Source: Marasmius tenuissimus (lineage: Eukaryota > Basidiomycota > Agaricomycetes > Agaricales > Marasmiaceae). Taken from it: 64,000 nt of DNA. Location of the stretch: NCBI GenBank assembly GCA_029532415.1, contig JAQOTA010000067.1:310001-374000 (forward strand). Direction: 5' to 3'. Shown piece by piece: positions 22,469 through 33,416 of the stretch. Made by a program: the position numbers and the translations under genes. The notes beneath the pieces were generated by a model that was given only the letters and a program-made list of their open reading frames with translations, was not told the DNA's origin and ran no database searches. Every line of letters begins with the position of its first letter. The stretch's first letter is position 1.

Positions 22469-25400
22469 CTCGGAAGTTTGAGTTCTTCGCTAGTCGGAGC
22501 ACCACGTACCGAAAGGCGTGGAGTTATAGTCGAAGAAGAGATTGATGTGGAAGATATCCGAACCAACCTTCTCCGAGCTAATCGAAGCTTACCCATGAGC
22601 TTCCCAGTTATTATTGAGGAGATTGACGAGAATAACTCTTCGTCATCCCCGAAAATCGAAAAAATTACGTTGGATCAAGTTGACCGTATGGTCGAGTTGG
22701 TCCAGGAGTTTTCTCGCTCGAAAAAGCATGACCGTAATCGGTCTCTACTCAGTCCATCAGATGACCGAGATAATGAGTATGACTACTCGTACCTTGAGGA
22801 TCAACTTCGAGCGGCAAATCTTGCAAATGCTGATGATGATTGTAAAGGACTTCCCGAGAATGGCCCATTTACTGATGAAGACATTCCAAAACTCCGTGCA
22901 CGATGGCTCCATCAAAACGCGGATATCCTGAACGGTGTTCCAGAGGAATTACCACCGTTCCGAGCTATTAATCATCGCATTCAGCTCATAGACGAGAACA
23001 TAAAGTATCACTACTACATGCCTCGTTGTCCTGACTCACTGAAACTCCAATTCAGTGAGAAATTGGACAGATATACACGTGCCGGCTGGTGGGTTGAATC
23101 AACTGTTGAACAGGCCGCACCTATGCTTTGCATTCCCAAGAAAAACGGAAAGATTCGCACTATTGTGGACTACCGTCAAAGGAATGCAAATACAGTCAAG
23201 GACGTTACCCCGTTCCCTGACCAAGATAACATTCGCCAAGATGTAGCGAAACATAAGTATCGTTCAAAAATAGACATGTCAGATGCCTATGAACAGATCA
23301 GAACTGAGGTTACTGATGTATGGAAAACGGCGTTTGCAACAACATTCGGGACCTATGTCAGTAACATTATGATGCAGGGAGACTGTAACGCCCCCGCAAC
23401 ATTTCAGCGACTAATGACTCATATTTTTCGTGATCTCATTGGCCGTTGCGTTCATGTCTACCTCGATGATATTTTCATATTTGCAAATACTCTTGAGGAG
23501 CACGAGAGGGCGCTCAAAGAGGTGCTTCGTCGCCTCCGAGAGCAACACCTCTATCTCAAAGCTGAAAAATGCGAACTTTATTCTAAAGCTATGGATTGCC
23601 TAGGTCATGTCATAGATGATCGTGGTATTCATGCGGATACAGACAAAATGGCCCGTATCCGTGAGTGGCCTACGCCTAAGAACTTCAACGATGTCCAAAA
23701 ATTCCTTGGACTCGTACAATATCTTGCCCCGTATATGCCTGACGTTGCGGGATACGGTGGTACTCTCTCAAACATGACCCGAAATGACACTCCATTTCAT
23801 TGGTTGCCAGTTCACGAAGCATGTTTCGAGAATATCAAGGTGCTAGCCACAAAGGCACCTATACTGAAACCCATTGATTCCTCATCTGAGGATCCCATCT
23901 GGGTTATTTGTGATGCTTCAGTCTCTGGAGTTGGAGCAATGTACGGGCAAGGACCCACTTGGCAAACGTGCCAACCTGCTGGTTTCATGTCGAAAAAATT
24001 CATGGCAGCACAGCATAATTATCGAGTCTTCGAACTCGAGACTATAGCAATTCTTGAAGCCTTGCTGAAATGGGAGGATAAACTACTTGGTCACCGTATC
24101 CATGTAGTCACCGACCATAAAGCGCTAGAGTTCTTCTTGACTCAACGCAAACTCTCCAGCCGTCAAGCTCGCTGGATGGAGTACCTTTCTAGGTTCGACT
24201 TTGACATTCGATATGTCAAAGGTGTTCAGAACAAAGTGGCTGACGCGCTATCTCGTTATTACGAGTCAGACACAGTTGAAGATATTCGCCAACCTCACGA
24301 GTTTGTCAATGCGGATATACGCTTGGATAAAGGGATGGATGACCTACCAAGCTACCGTGTTGAGGAACTACTTGAGCAGGATAGACTCACTGCTCTTCGT
24401 CGCTCTGAGCGTATTCGGAACCGACAAATAAAAGAGCCTGAGCTACCACGAGATGTAGAAGCTCGGGAACTCCAGGATAATTCTGAGGACGTGTCCCCAG
24501 AAGAATCGGTGGATTCCAGCAACAAAAGTGATGAGAATCCAATGGTTTTTGAATCTCGTCTTCGAGACCCAGCATTACCGACTCAATTGAATGAGGATTC
24601 GAGTTTTGAACTTGACATCCAACGTCTGTACCCTGAGGACCCGCTATTCAAGCGAGTACTTGAGAAACCTGAAGACCATAAGGCCTTCAAGGTCGAGAAC
24701 AATTTGATCTGGACCGTCAACCGAGGAGGCGAAACTGTCCTTTGTGTTCCAAAGGGCAAGTCGTCGACCACGCACGAGAGTCTCAAAGGACTCGTTATTG
24801 ATCAGGCTCACCTGATTGTTGGTCACTATGGCGAGCAGCGCACGTCTGACTATGTTCGGCGCTGGTACTGGTGGCCACGTATCAATGGCGACATTGACCA
24901 ATTTTGTCGAAGTTGCATACCTTGCCAGCAGGCCAAGACGTCGAACCAAAAGACTGCAGGTAAGTTACACAGTCTACCAATTCCCAATCAACCATGGGAA
25001 TCGATAGGAATGGACTTCATTGGTCCATTCCCACAATCTCAAGGATATGACTACCTATGGGTTATCATATGCCGACTGACTTCCCGGGTACACCTAGTAC
25101 CCGTGAACGTCACTATTACAGCCACTGAACTATCCTGGCTGTTTGTGAAGGAGATAGTTCGTTTACATGGACTTCCCAAATCAATAATTTCGGATAGGGA
25201 TCCGAAATTTACCTCTCGTTGGTGGAGAGAAGTACACAGACTTCTTGGAACCAAACTGATGATGTCAACTGCGTATCATCCGCAGACAGACGGAGTCACC
25301 GAGCGAGTGAATCGATCCATTGGTCAGATTCTGCGCTCTTTTGTCGACCCAGACCAGAAAAACTGGGTTGAAAAACTCCCGCTTGTAGAGTTTGCTATTA

Positions 25401-26134
25401 ATTCGAGCATTTCTGAATCCACTGGATTCGCTCCCTTTGAGTTGGATGGTGGATATATGCCTTCCATGCTCAAACAACTCCCGAAGGACGTCAGTGTCTC
25501 CCCGGGGGTACGAGAATTTGCCGACCGTGCTCTGTCCCACCTCATGGATGCGCACGACAGCATTATTGAATCTCGGGCCATCCAGACGCATGCTTCCAAT
25601 AAGCACCGCCGAAGCGACCCCGAGATCAAGATTGACGACTTGGTGTATATTTCAACCAAGAACCTCAATCTACCCAAGGGTCGTGCAACTAAACTACTTC
25701 CCAAATTCTTGGGTCCCTACCCAGTAATTGATGCCAAACCCAAGACGTCCAACTACCGTATTGGCTTACCTACGGAGTTAGCAAAACGTGGAGTTCATAA
25801 CAATTTCCATGTTTCCCTTCTCCGAAAACACATCCCCAATGATGATGTATTGTTCCCGAATCGGTCGGTCACCAATCCGTATGATTTTGGCGACCCGAGT
25901 ACTGCTGAATGGTTGGTTGATGAAATAATTGGCCACCATTGGGATGGTCGCAAGATCATGTTTCACGTTCTGTGGAACTTAGGGGATACAACTATTGAGC
26001 CGTATGACACCTGTAAAAAGTTAGCCGCTTTGGACAGGTACTTGGCACTAAAAAATGTTCCCGACTGGCGCAAACTCCCAAGAAAGGGAAAGTCAGATGG
26101 AGTTCTCCATGACAGCCTGCAGAAATCCATTTAG
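22469..26134 (+). CDS. pol: Gypsy Pol: RT, RNase H, integrase, chromodomain
   Basis: About 1,220 residues with no in-frame ATG at its start, so it is probably made by readthrough of the TGA at 22466-22468. Order: acidic linker; reverse transcriptase with YLDD (near residue 328) and SKIDMSDAY; RNase H with ICDASVSG, FELETIAI and VTDHKAL; a linker; integrase zinc domain (GHY... CRSCIPCQQ, near 780-820); catalytic core with MDFIGPF, ISDRDPKF and HPQTDGVTERVNRS; and a C-terminal chromodomain-like segment (VDEIIGHHWDGRKIMFHVLW). The chromodomain marks a chromovirus, a group that targets heterochromatin. It ends 88 bases before the third ORF. Confidence 0.92.
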   Translation, partial: LGSLSSSLVGAPRTERRGVIVEEEIDVEDIRTNLLRANRSLPMSFPVIIEEIDENNSSSSPKIEKITLDQVDRMVELVQEFSRSKKHDRNRSLLSPSDDRDNEYDYSYLEDQLRAANLANADDDCKGLPENGPFTDEDIPKLRARWLHQNADILNGVPEELPPFRAINHRIQLIDENIKYHYYMPRCPDSLKLQFSEKLDRYTRAGWWVESTVEQAAPMLCIPKKNGKIRTIVDYRQRNANTVKDVTPFPDQDNIRQDVAKHKYRSKIDMSDAYEQIRTEVTDVWKTAFATTFGTYVSNIMMQGDCNAPATFQRLMTHIFRDLIGRCVHVYLDDIFIFANTLEEHERALKEVLRRLREQHLYLKAEKCELYSKAMDCLGHVIDDRGIHADTDKMARIREWPTPKNFNDVQKFLGLVQYLAPYMPDVAGYGGTLSNMTRNDTPFHWLPVHEACFENIKVLATKAPILKPIDSSSEDPIWVICDASVSGVGAMYGQGPTWQTCQPAGFMSKKFMAAQHNYRVFELETIAILEALLKWEDKLLGHRIHVVTDHKALEFFLTQRKLSSRQARWMEYLSRFDFDIRYVKGVQNKVADALSRYYESDTVEDIRQPHEFVNADIRLDKGMDDLPSYRVEELLEQDRLTALRRSERIRNRQIKEPELPRDVEARELQDNSEDVSPEESVDSSNKSDENPMVFESRLRDPALPTQLNEDSSFELDIQRLYPEDPLFKRVLEKPEDHKAFKVENNLIWTVNRGGETVLCVPKGKSSTTHESLKGLVIDQAHLIVGHYGEQRTSDYVRRWYWWPRINGDIDQFCRSCIPCQQAKTSNQKTAGKLHSLPIPNQPWESIGMDFIGPFPQSQGYDYLWVIICRLTSRVHLVPVNVTITATELSWLFVKEIVRLHGLPKSIISDRDPKFTSRWWREVHRLLGTKLMMSTAYHPQTDGVTERVNRSIGQILRSFVDPDQKNWVEKLPLVEFAINSSISESTGFAPFELDGGYMPSMLKQLPKDVSVSPGVREFADRALSHLMDAHDSIIESRAIQTHASNKHRRSDPEIKIDDLVYISTKNLNLPKGRATKLLPKFLGPYPVIDAKPKTSNYRIGLPTELAKRGVHNNFHVSLLRKHIPNDDVLFPNRSVTNPYDFGDPSTAEWLVDEIIGHHWDGRKIMFHVLWNLGDTTIEPYDTCKKLAALDRYLALKNVPDWRKLPRKGKSDGVLHDSLQKSI

Positions 26135-26222
26135 GGACTCCTCCGTGCTTGAAAATAGACCGATTAGAGTTTATTTAAGACGACTTCGTGGTCGTGAAGA
26201 ATCATACTCACTAACGCCTACA

Positions 26223-28142
26223 ATGTCTCTCAATCAATCTTCTCATGCACCTAACGGCGCTTCTCTTTCGGGGGGAGGGTCCAGCCCGGATCTTCCTTCT
26301 TGTACTCTCCCACCCAATCAAGAGTGGGTTTATATCAAGTTACTCGGTCAGATGGCACACCGACAGAGTAGCTGCCAGTGTTGTCAGACTTTCATTGGCC
26401 ACTGCAGTGACAGTATTAGACTGAACTGCGAAGCTTACGAGCAAGGACTCGCTCAGCGTGATAAAATCATAGCCGAGCCCTATACTCTTCAACTCGAAGC
26501 TATTCGAGCTGAGAAATCCCAAGTAGAGGCGGAATTGAGTCTCACTCGCAACCGTCTCCGCTCGGCTGAGCGTCATATTGATAACCTCGCCGGAGATCTT
26601 GAGGACCTACGTGATACTCACAATAAAGTTCTATCCGAGCTGGAATCCACTCAGGAGGAAATTGAACACCTCCGGGAATTCAGCACGAGACATAAGGAGA
26701 AGAAACGCCGTATTGATGACGGTGAATCGACTCCCGTCACCCAACCTGAGTCCCAGATGCCCGATTCAATGGATGTCGACAATGAGGGCGGACCTGTCAG
26801 TGTCAAAACTGATCCTGTCCCTACAACCACCTATTCTCGGGATAATCCTCCTTGGGATGATGGTCGTTACCGCACTGCCAAGCAATTTGAAGTTGCTCGG
26901 CGCCACTATGAGTCTGGGTTACCTCCTCCTAAGACTGATGAAGACGGCAAACCACTCCCTAGGCGGTGGGCCGCTCCAAAAACAGTCAAGGAAGTTTCAC
27001 AGCTCTTCGCCCGTCTGAAGAAGTCCGAAACTTCTTCTCAGCCAAACATCCGTCTCTTCGAGTTCATCAAAGGACTCTACTCAGATGCCACAAAAGTCCC
27101 GAAAGACCAGCGTAGTGACATTCACAATGCTATTCTTCAGGGTTATTACCGCCCCGCCTTTGTCGGAAAGAAGGGAGGTAAATCTACAACCGCACCCGTA
27201 TCCATGGATGCAGTTGATACAAGTGTACCCGCCACCACAGGTACGCCTGCCAATAACTCTAAAGTGAATACAACTTCTAATTCGCTTTCGGCAGCTCCCA
27301 ATGCTACCAAACGCGTCCCTCAGCCTCCTAAACATGCAGAACTGAAGGAAATCATCCCATGGCTCAAAGACGAGCGCCTACACCTGTCCAAACCCCGAAA
27401 TGGTGTCCGCTTCCCCAACGGCGGTTTATCTGTTCGCTGCGCTCGTGGTGTCCAACTCTGGTACCAGTGCTCGCCCCCTCATCGTAAGGGACTTTCCCCT
27501 ATGCATCGCCACCAATTCCAATTCACATTTATGGAGTTGGCACTTACCCCGGGGTACTACAGCAATTATGTTGCCACCAATCCCCTCCCTGATGTGGCTG
27601 GACCACTTCGCGTCAAGCCCTATGCTGGTGACTTCGCCAACGTAAATATTCGGGACTTAGCCGAGTTCTTCAGGAGCCAGTCTATTCCCGTGTCCGATAT
27701 TCACGACACCGCTTACTTCGCTGCGTGCTGGTTGGCAGATGTTACGTTCACGGACGACGAGTCCAACTTTGCCCTGAATGAACTAAGGGCCAAACTCTTA
27801 CCACTTCTCGTCACCCATGGTATCCCCGCAGGATACAACGAAAATATTCACCACTCTGACGACAGAATTGAGTCCCTTCCTTCTGCTGTCAGTTTCGACA
27901 TTCCGGGAGCCACGCAGGTCTCCTCATTGTCTTCTTCCACTACTAGTACCAGCGCCGGTACCGATAGTGCTCCTACCACCCCTACCAACCCCACAATTTC
28001 CAACGTCAATAGTGATGCAAACGCTATCACCATTGATTGTGAAGGTACTGCCACGACAGGTGGTACTGACACGCCTATCACGACCTCTACTACTGAGGCC
28101 GTCGATATTCCAGCTGCCATGCCGGAATCTAAACTCGCGTAA
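26223..28142 (+). CDS. Third ORF of gypsy element C, function unknown
   Basis: 639 residues from ATG 26223, lying fully between pol and the 3' LTR, where env sits in some gypsy elements. No signal peptide or membrane segment is seen, so it is not an obvious envelope protein. Near the start is a Cys-rich patch (SSCQCCQTF). About residues 89-166 form a likely coiled coil rich in E, L, R and K, followed by a basic KEKKRR. A conserved-looking region near 210-310 (WDDGRYRTAKQF to GYYRPAFV) precedes a Thr/Ser/Pro linker, a second folded region and a low-complexity Thr/Ser tail. I do not recognise a family. It could be an accessory Gag-like or nucleic-acid-binding protein, or a captured host gene. 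Confidence 0.75.
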   Translation: MSLNQSSHAPNGASLSGGGSSPDLPSCTLPPNQEWVYIKLLGQMAHRQSSCQCCQTFIGHCSDSIRLNCEAYEQGLAQRDKIIAEPYTLQLEAIRAEKSQVEAELSLTRNRLRSAERHIDNLAGDLEDLRDTHNKVLSELESTQEEIEHLREFSTRHKEKKRRIDDGESTPVTQPESQMPDSMDVDNEGGPVSVKTDPVPTTTYSRDNPPWDDGRYRTAKQFEVARRHYESGLPPPKTDEDGKPLPRRWAAPKTVKEVSQLFARLKKSETSSQPNIRLFEFIKGLYSDATKVPKDQRSDIHNAILQGYYRPAFVGKKGGKSTTAPVSMDAVDTSVPATTGTPANNSKVNTTSNSLSAAPNATKRVPQPPKHAELKEIIPWLKDERLHLSKPRNGVRFPNGGLSVRCARGVQLWYQCSPPHRKGLSPMHRHQFQFTFMELALTPGYYSNYVATNPLPDVAGPLRVKPYAGDFANVNIRDLAEFFRSQSIPVSDIHDTAYFAACWLADVTFTDDESNFALNELRAKLLPLLVTHGIPAGYNENIHHSDDRIESLPSAVSFDIPGATQVSSLSSSTTSTSAGTDSAPTTPTNPTISNVNSDANAITIDCEGTATTGGTDTPITTSTTEAVDIPAAMPESKLA

Positions 28143-28256
28143 GATTAACTTACCATACTGCTCCTGTCGGACGACTTGAGCTCCCTGAAATTTACCTTAC
28201 TTCACTCTTATACTTAATGCTTGTTTTCTCGATTCCACCTCTGGGTTTCATCTGAT

Positions 28257-28265
28257 GGGGGAGAG
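28257..28265 (+). other. Polypurine tract of gypsy element C
   Basis: GGGGGAGAG directly before the 3' LTR, the expected plus-strand primer. Confidence 0.75.
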
Positions 28266-28470
28266 TGTAACGCCTCTGCCCTTATTTAGATCTATTCATG
28301 ATATTTACATATATTGACACCTGGACATGCTATATAAACCTCCTCCCTGCGTAGCTAATACTTATCCTTCTTCTACTCGTACTTGTACATACCTTGGCCA
28401 TAAACCTTGTCGTGTTCATCTACGTGTGAAGTAAGGACCGGGACTACCCATAGTCCCAACCCTCGTTATA
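28266..28470 (+). repeat. 3' LTR of gypsy element C
   Basis: 205 bp, TGTAACG to CGTTATA, close to the 5' LTR apart from a few substitutions and a small indel near 28385. Followed by the target duplication AACCC at 28471-28475. Confidence 0.92.
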
Positions 28471-28579
28471 AACCCCCTCGGGGCTAGTGACTCTGCCAAG
28501 GGGCATGGAGGGACGTGGTTCGTTGCCAGTGAGATGACCGTAAAGACCTTGGGTCTTGCACACAGCTTCCATCTCGCTG
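28471..28579 (-). pseudogene. Copia gag of copy B, N-terminal remnant
   Basis: Matches copy A gag around 3851-3960 (EMEAVCKTQG to SPEG), in register with the piece ending at 18624. Similarity to copia stops at 28579, so the first 30 or so gag codons, the leader and the 5' LTR of copy B are missing. Confidence 0.88.
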
Positions 28580-29699
28580 TGAGGTGTACATACTACAGGT
28601 ATACCCAGTGAGGCAACCGAAACCTCTCGGAATATCGGCCTTCCAACGGACCGCCCCTTTACTGTAATTTACGTTGTTAAGACTCCCACGGCTAAATGTA
28701 AGTCCGGGAGGCCAGCGTGAGCGAACATCAACAAATTTCTTTTCTTTACAGTGGGAGTCATATATTTCTGAAATCTTTCTCGGGTCGAGCTCTATAGAAT
28801 GGAGACAAAAAATTAAGGACAGTGACCTTCACTTAGTCTGTTACATCCATGCATCTTACCCTGGTCTATCTCACCTAGTCACATCACCTCCAGACCCATT
28901 CCGGGTACTTCCAGGCTATTATTCTAGTTCATTCCAACACTATTCCATCCCCGGCACTCAACCTTCACTTCCACAGTTCAGTCTCTCACACCAAGTCCAT
29001 CCCCGGAACCTCCGCTACTTCCGCCTCCGCTTCCGGGACTCTTTCCTTCTTATTCTGACTTATTCTGACTTACTTATCTCCGACTTCCGAGATATTCCCA
29101 CGCTCACTTATTCTATTCATATCTTCATTCCATCACGCACATATTCATTTCCAGTTCATTTCCCTTCCGGTATTATTTCCCCCGTGTTTGACTTCCATAT
29201 GATACATCAACCTTTCCCGCACTTGACTCACTTATGATTCATTCATTTACTATGACCCTATATAAGCTCTATACTTCTATCCTGTATCTAAAGACTCGAA
29301 ATCAACCAGGTTTCAATCCGGGTCAACCCCAATCATGTCTTTTCTTCTCTCTTGCAACTTGTCCTCTTAGTCTAGTAGAAGGACAGCTCAGTTCATGGTG
29401 CTGTTGGCGAAACCTTCAGCTACTGTCTGCTCTAGATCCGTTGCTCCCACACTCTTTCATCTTATCTCTTTCCTATCCATCTATCCGACAGCATATAAAA
29501 TCCCATATCTTATCTTATCCCTATCCGATCCGCACGATCCTAACATAGTCTGCAACTGTCATTCCTCTACCTGCCGCGTGGCCTGCACTTGGCCTGCACC
29601 TAGCCTGCATATTGCCTGCACCTGACCTTCACACCAGCCTTCACCACATGGCCTGCAAATTGTTGTGGCCCCTTTCTCTTCAATCCCCTCCAAATTGCT
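28580..29699. other. C/T-rich segment without a recognised gene
   Basis: A long pyrimidine-rich stretch (28850-29230) is open for 187 codons but has low complexity and no domain I can name. A CCTATATAAGCTC motif near 29258-29270 resembles LTR promoters, so a decayed LTR is possible; no matching end was found. The CCTGCA array at 29575-29656 closes the segment. Confidence 0.4.
29575..29656. repeat. Array of CCTGCA units
   Basis: Five GCCTGCA units separated by 3-6 bases, with two CCTTCAC variants, then a sixth unit. The units match the arms of the inverted repeat at 1114-1164. May be remains of transposon ends. Confidence 0.55.
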
Positions 29700-31300
29700 A
29701 CACTTGAAACTCCTCCGGCGTCGGACCCATGGTGGTCCATATAGATCTCAATTCAATGGGTGACAAAAAAAGGCTAGTTTTACTGCCTTTGAGTCGGCTA
29801 AAGCTGATGTTTTTGAACGCAGATCCTTGTCCTTGGAGTATCTGACTCATTTCTTGGTACAAATTGGGAATCAAGTCTAAAGTAATCCTCACGTCACGAG
29901 ATTCACCGGTTGGTGCTGACTCTCCGAGCTTCCCAGACCGGTTGCTGTATTCATGAGCGCACCTCATAGGTCTACCCGTTGAACTCCACGTTGACGTTTT
30001 TACTGACTTCCCGGATCAGATTTACTCGTATTAACCTGGCGGAAGGTCAAAGCCGAGAGATTGAACTCGTTGCCGGGACAACGCGCTGTGAACTATCTCC
30101 AAGGTATGTTCTTCACTTTTGAAGTTTGTGTGTTTCGTTCTCATGACTTGTTGCAGCGAATTCATATCCGAGGAATCTCTGAGCTTCGGCATCGTTCGGC
30201 CTCAATCAGTAGTCATGCCGCCTGTCTGAGACCCGTTATATTCCGTCAATGCCAGAGAATCTTGAGACTCACTCTGAACTTTCACAATGCAATCCATGAG
30301 AGAGATATCGCGCTCTTGTCTGTCTCGTTGTCCTCTTTGATGGCCTCTGCGAAACACTGCTTGGGGTATCACCGGTCATCGTTCTCCTTTTTCAATCTCA
30401 ATCGGACATATTCAGCGTGGGTAAGGTCGAGAATCTCCATGTTTCAATAAAGTCCATTTATAAGGCTCGACACCGTATTAACGCTCCGTCCATCTGAATA
30501 CTTTTTGTACCCCAGATGTAGAGGTAAGGGAGGATATCCTCTATTGCTCTCCTGATCTCCTCCGATAGGCGAGTCATCTGCCGCACAATTTGCAAAGTCC
30601 ACAGCCGAGCCTAGCTCATTCGGGTATACCTCCTCCCCTAATTGCCTATTGCAGGGGTTTCAGAATAAAGGAATCCTGTTCAATGTTTTACATTCAGGAA
30701 CACCACAAAAACGTAGACCTTCCGCATGTCCTCGCGCCACATATTTTGACCGGCTCCTTGAGCTACATTCCCTTTTACTAGCGGGTAAGTCAATGGCAAT
30801 CAAAAGAGATGTGACTCCCGAATTCACACTCATGAAGCTCTTTCCTCTTGCAAATGTTTCGAGGAAAGTACGGGTATCGGTGATTTCAAAGGACGTCCGA
30901 CCGAATTCAATCTACATCACTCGTATTAATGGCAGTCGAGGCGTTCGCTGAATTTCAAGTTTGTAATCATTTTGTACGGTGACTTCACGCAACACACGGT
31001 CCGTCTCTGAACGGGGAATAAAACAATGTATCGAGCAGCGAGTTTAAGCACTGCACGAGCACCAGTCTTGGTGTCAAACCTGTGGTACCGAAGCTATCCA
31101 AGACCGTTATCTTAGAGCAGTATAGGACGGGGAGGATGCTGGGCTCACGAAGTGCTCCAATCGTCATTGATAGAAGTAGCTCGATCTTCCCCCCAAGCCC
31201 AATCTAATTTTGATTTGCCCATGCCAGCAGACCATGAAATTCACCGCTAGAACTAGATCGAACGGAGAGAAGGTTTTAGATATGTAAAATAGATTTTTAC
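29698..31300 (-). pseudogene. Degenerate unrecognised gene, copy 1
   Basis: The segment is homologous to about 55860-57400. Minus-strand frames are partly kept between the copies, for example around 30990-30800 (REVTVQNDYKLE, then GRTSFEITDTRTF and TSLLIAIDLPA in copy 1, with similar residues in copy 2). Both copies share a stop in that frame, and other frames are broken. It may be an old gene that decayed before or after duplication, or conserved frame by chance. No domain recognised. Confidence 0.35.
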
Positions 31301-32314
31301 CTCTCATTGATGCTCCATGAGTCATTTGAACGGAGTGAGGCTGAGAAGTCAGAGAGTGGTCAGGTGAATAGCCTAAGGCTCGACAGGAAGCTCTGGAGCT
31401 ATTCGAGTCATAACATTCATTGTGCCGCTTCCTCAGATCTAATAGATTCAGAACTAAATGGAACCGTTGGACTAGTGCCCACCCTAGACTCCTATGCACA
31501 TGAAGCAAGTGAGCCCAGACAATGAACGGATGGGATTATGGGTCGACTGAAGGCGGTTGTACACCTCCGAGCCAGATGATCAGGTGAGTCGCTCTCCACC
31601 TTGTACTTGTCTAACCAGGCCACAAAAACCTTTGCGACGGCTAGAGCGGTAGCTTGTCGTCGCAAAAACCGATGAGGTACTTCGGTGTCAATGCACTATA
31701 ACTAGAAAGTCTATCGGGAGTACCAACTCGTCTTCTTGCCTTGTTTTTCTCGCCCAAGGTCACTATACTTCACGAAAAGACAGCGCTGTTTCTATCGTGG
31801 AGGGTAGGTGAACAATCTTTGTTAGGAACAACATTGCCCGCTAAATGTGCAAGTGACTGGTTGATTCGTCGCTAAACAATGTAGGTTGTTTTCATCCCAT
31901 CGCCACCATCATCAAACCTCGTTGATATCTTGTCTACAGCTCACTTGCTTCTACCTCCCGGCTGTAGCACTTTGGCCGGTACGTGGGGTGTCATGTGGCT
32001 TTCATGTATGTTCATTATCTGTTTACTTTCACTCAAGTTCTAATCCGTCCGAATATCTGGGTTGATATGACGGTGCTCGTATCGGCCGGCACAACAGCAA
32101 AAAGATCAGGCATCATTAAGACCGACTTCTGATAGTCATGTGAGCTCAACGGGTTCGTCGTATTGGTGAACATAACAAGGTCCATTACAGCATCTGGAAC
32201 ACGAGGCTCAATAACCAGTCTCACATATACAGCTCATGCATGAGCGACAAAACGACGTTCTTCCCTTCCCTCTGCCATCACTAGCAACCATCGTCTCGGT
32301 TTGGTTCTTTGTGG

Positions 32315-33251
32315 ATGGCAACGAATAATATCTTGACTGACGCCAGAGACGTCCACATCGGCCATAATGCAACCATTCAAAGCGTGAGCGGCAATTTGAC
32401 GACAACAAACACATATTACAATGATCAAGGGGACACGGTAGAATTGGTGTGTGGAGGCCATATACTGATTACCGGCGTTCTGACTGGAGTATAGTACGGA
32501 AATACATTCAGAAGGATACTCATGGGCGACATCATCGTGCGGAGGGATGTCTCTTCACAGGTTGTAGAAGTGATTGTGGAAGCTAAACACCGAGAATCAG
32601 ATTGTGGCGAATCACAACAGTGGTCCGAAGTGATGAGAGTTAGGAGAACCACACAGCACGTCGAGGTAATGGGACTCCCAGGAAATTTCACAAGCATAGC
32701 AATTGAGAGATTAGACGGGACTCAAGGGGGTCTTGATTCTGTAAGTGCACTTCATGGGTGTTTGGGTCAGTATCTCATGAGCTGTCACAGATATCCGAGC
32801 GTGTATGTAGAGAGCTGGCATCTCGGCGGTATGTCCAGATACACGTACACGGAGTGGTCTTCTAATCTGGTCTCAGGTCGCCGCTATTTCCCCAGCTGGT
32901 TGGAATAGGCCAGTCCAAGCAGCCAACGTGGATTTTGCTTGGTCAGTGGTTTTATTTACGGGCACTGACAAGTATGTTGAAGAGCTGGCAAACGGGTTGG
33001 AATTTGTCAGTAAGGTGTGGGCTGAAGGGGGTACAGTTGTCATTTACTACCTTTGGTATACATGTGTATGTCCAACTTTTTGGCATCCCACATCGGCTGA
33101 TGATGTTTTTAGGCCACCTCATATGATGCTTTGCGTGCAGACAAGGCTCTCGCAATACCTGTGGGTGGTTTATTTAAAGAATTTACTTCTCTGATAGATG
33201 AGCGACAGGTTTTGGGCAAGCCAGGTCTTTGGAATTTCAACCTCAAAACCC
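32315..33251 (+). pseudogene. Gene I, exons 1-6 and start of exon 7 (split by element E)
   Basis: Exons at 32315-32446, 32495-32740, 32791-32828, 32877-32941, 32983-33065, 33113-33160 and 33210-33251 follow the intact paralogue at 58390-60698. Every intron is GT-AG here and every phase matches, so the gene was intact before the insertion. Exon 4 is 3 bases shorter than in gene II. Exon 7 stops at AAACCC (33246-33251), where element E begins; the rest is at 51616-52985. The product belongs to an uncharacterised Agaricomycete family; the N-terminus (ILTDARDVHIGHNATI, then a Thr/Asn-rich NLTTTNTYYN) is of a kind often seen at the start of mushroom STAND-like or hypothetical proteins. Confidence 0.8.
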
Positions 33252-33324
33252 TATGAGGGGCGCCTTTGGACAAAAATAATTGTGCTCGCGTAAGCTCGCG
33301 ACCAACGCACACGCCAGCGTCGAC

Positions 33325-33416
33325 TTGACAGTTCTCACATTCGCAACTGACAGCTGTCACTTCGCTTTCGCCCACGGTACCTGTCAACTTGTCCTCACCC
33401 ACCTGTCACTTCGCGT
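33325..33416 (+). repeat. Left subterminal repeats of element E
   Basis: Several TGACAG/CTGTCA units within 165 bases of the left end, including cagctgtcacttcg at 33351-33364. The same 14-mer is present in inverted orientation at 51396-51409. Probable transposase-binding sites. Confidence 0.65.

Larger units (their letters stand above)
18625..28470 (+). mobile_element. Ty3/gypsy retrotransposon C (chromovirus type) with a third ORF
   Basis: A 9,846-bp full-length element inserted in gag of copia B. Its LTRs are 18625-18824 and 28266-28470, and the target duplication AACCC lies at 18620-18624 and 28471-28475. All three main frames are open: gag-protease, pol and an extra ORF. Gag-protease and pol are in the same frame with only a TGA between them. 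The LTRs differ by a few substitutions and a small indel, so the insertion is fairly young. No clear tRNA primer-binding site follows the 5' LTR. Confidence 0.93.
7772..28579 (-). mobile_element. Ty1/copia retrotransposon, copy B (with two insertions)
   Basis: A minus-strand copy of the same family as copy A. Its 3' LTR is 7772-8092, followed rightwards by RNase H, pol and gag. Gag is split three ways: C-terminal part 11377-11670, middle 17744-18624 and a small N-terminal piece 28471-28579. The gaps are exactly filled by element X and gypsy element C, each with target duplications. No 5' LTR or gag start follows 28579, so the 5' end is lost. An internal deletion of about 796 bp removes most of RT, including YVDD, so B cannot be autonomous. 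Confidence 0.85.

Noticed and set aside
26223..28142. Third gypsy ORF as an envelope gene
   Set aside because: No signal peptide, membrane segment or fusion-type motif is seen; a coiled coil and Ser/Thr linkers dominate.
28674..29237. 187-codon plus-strand frame
   Set aside because: Pyrimidine-rich low complexity with no conserved motif; probably non-coding.
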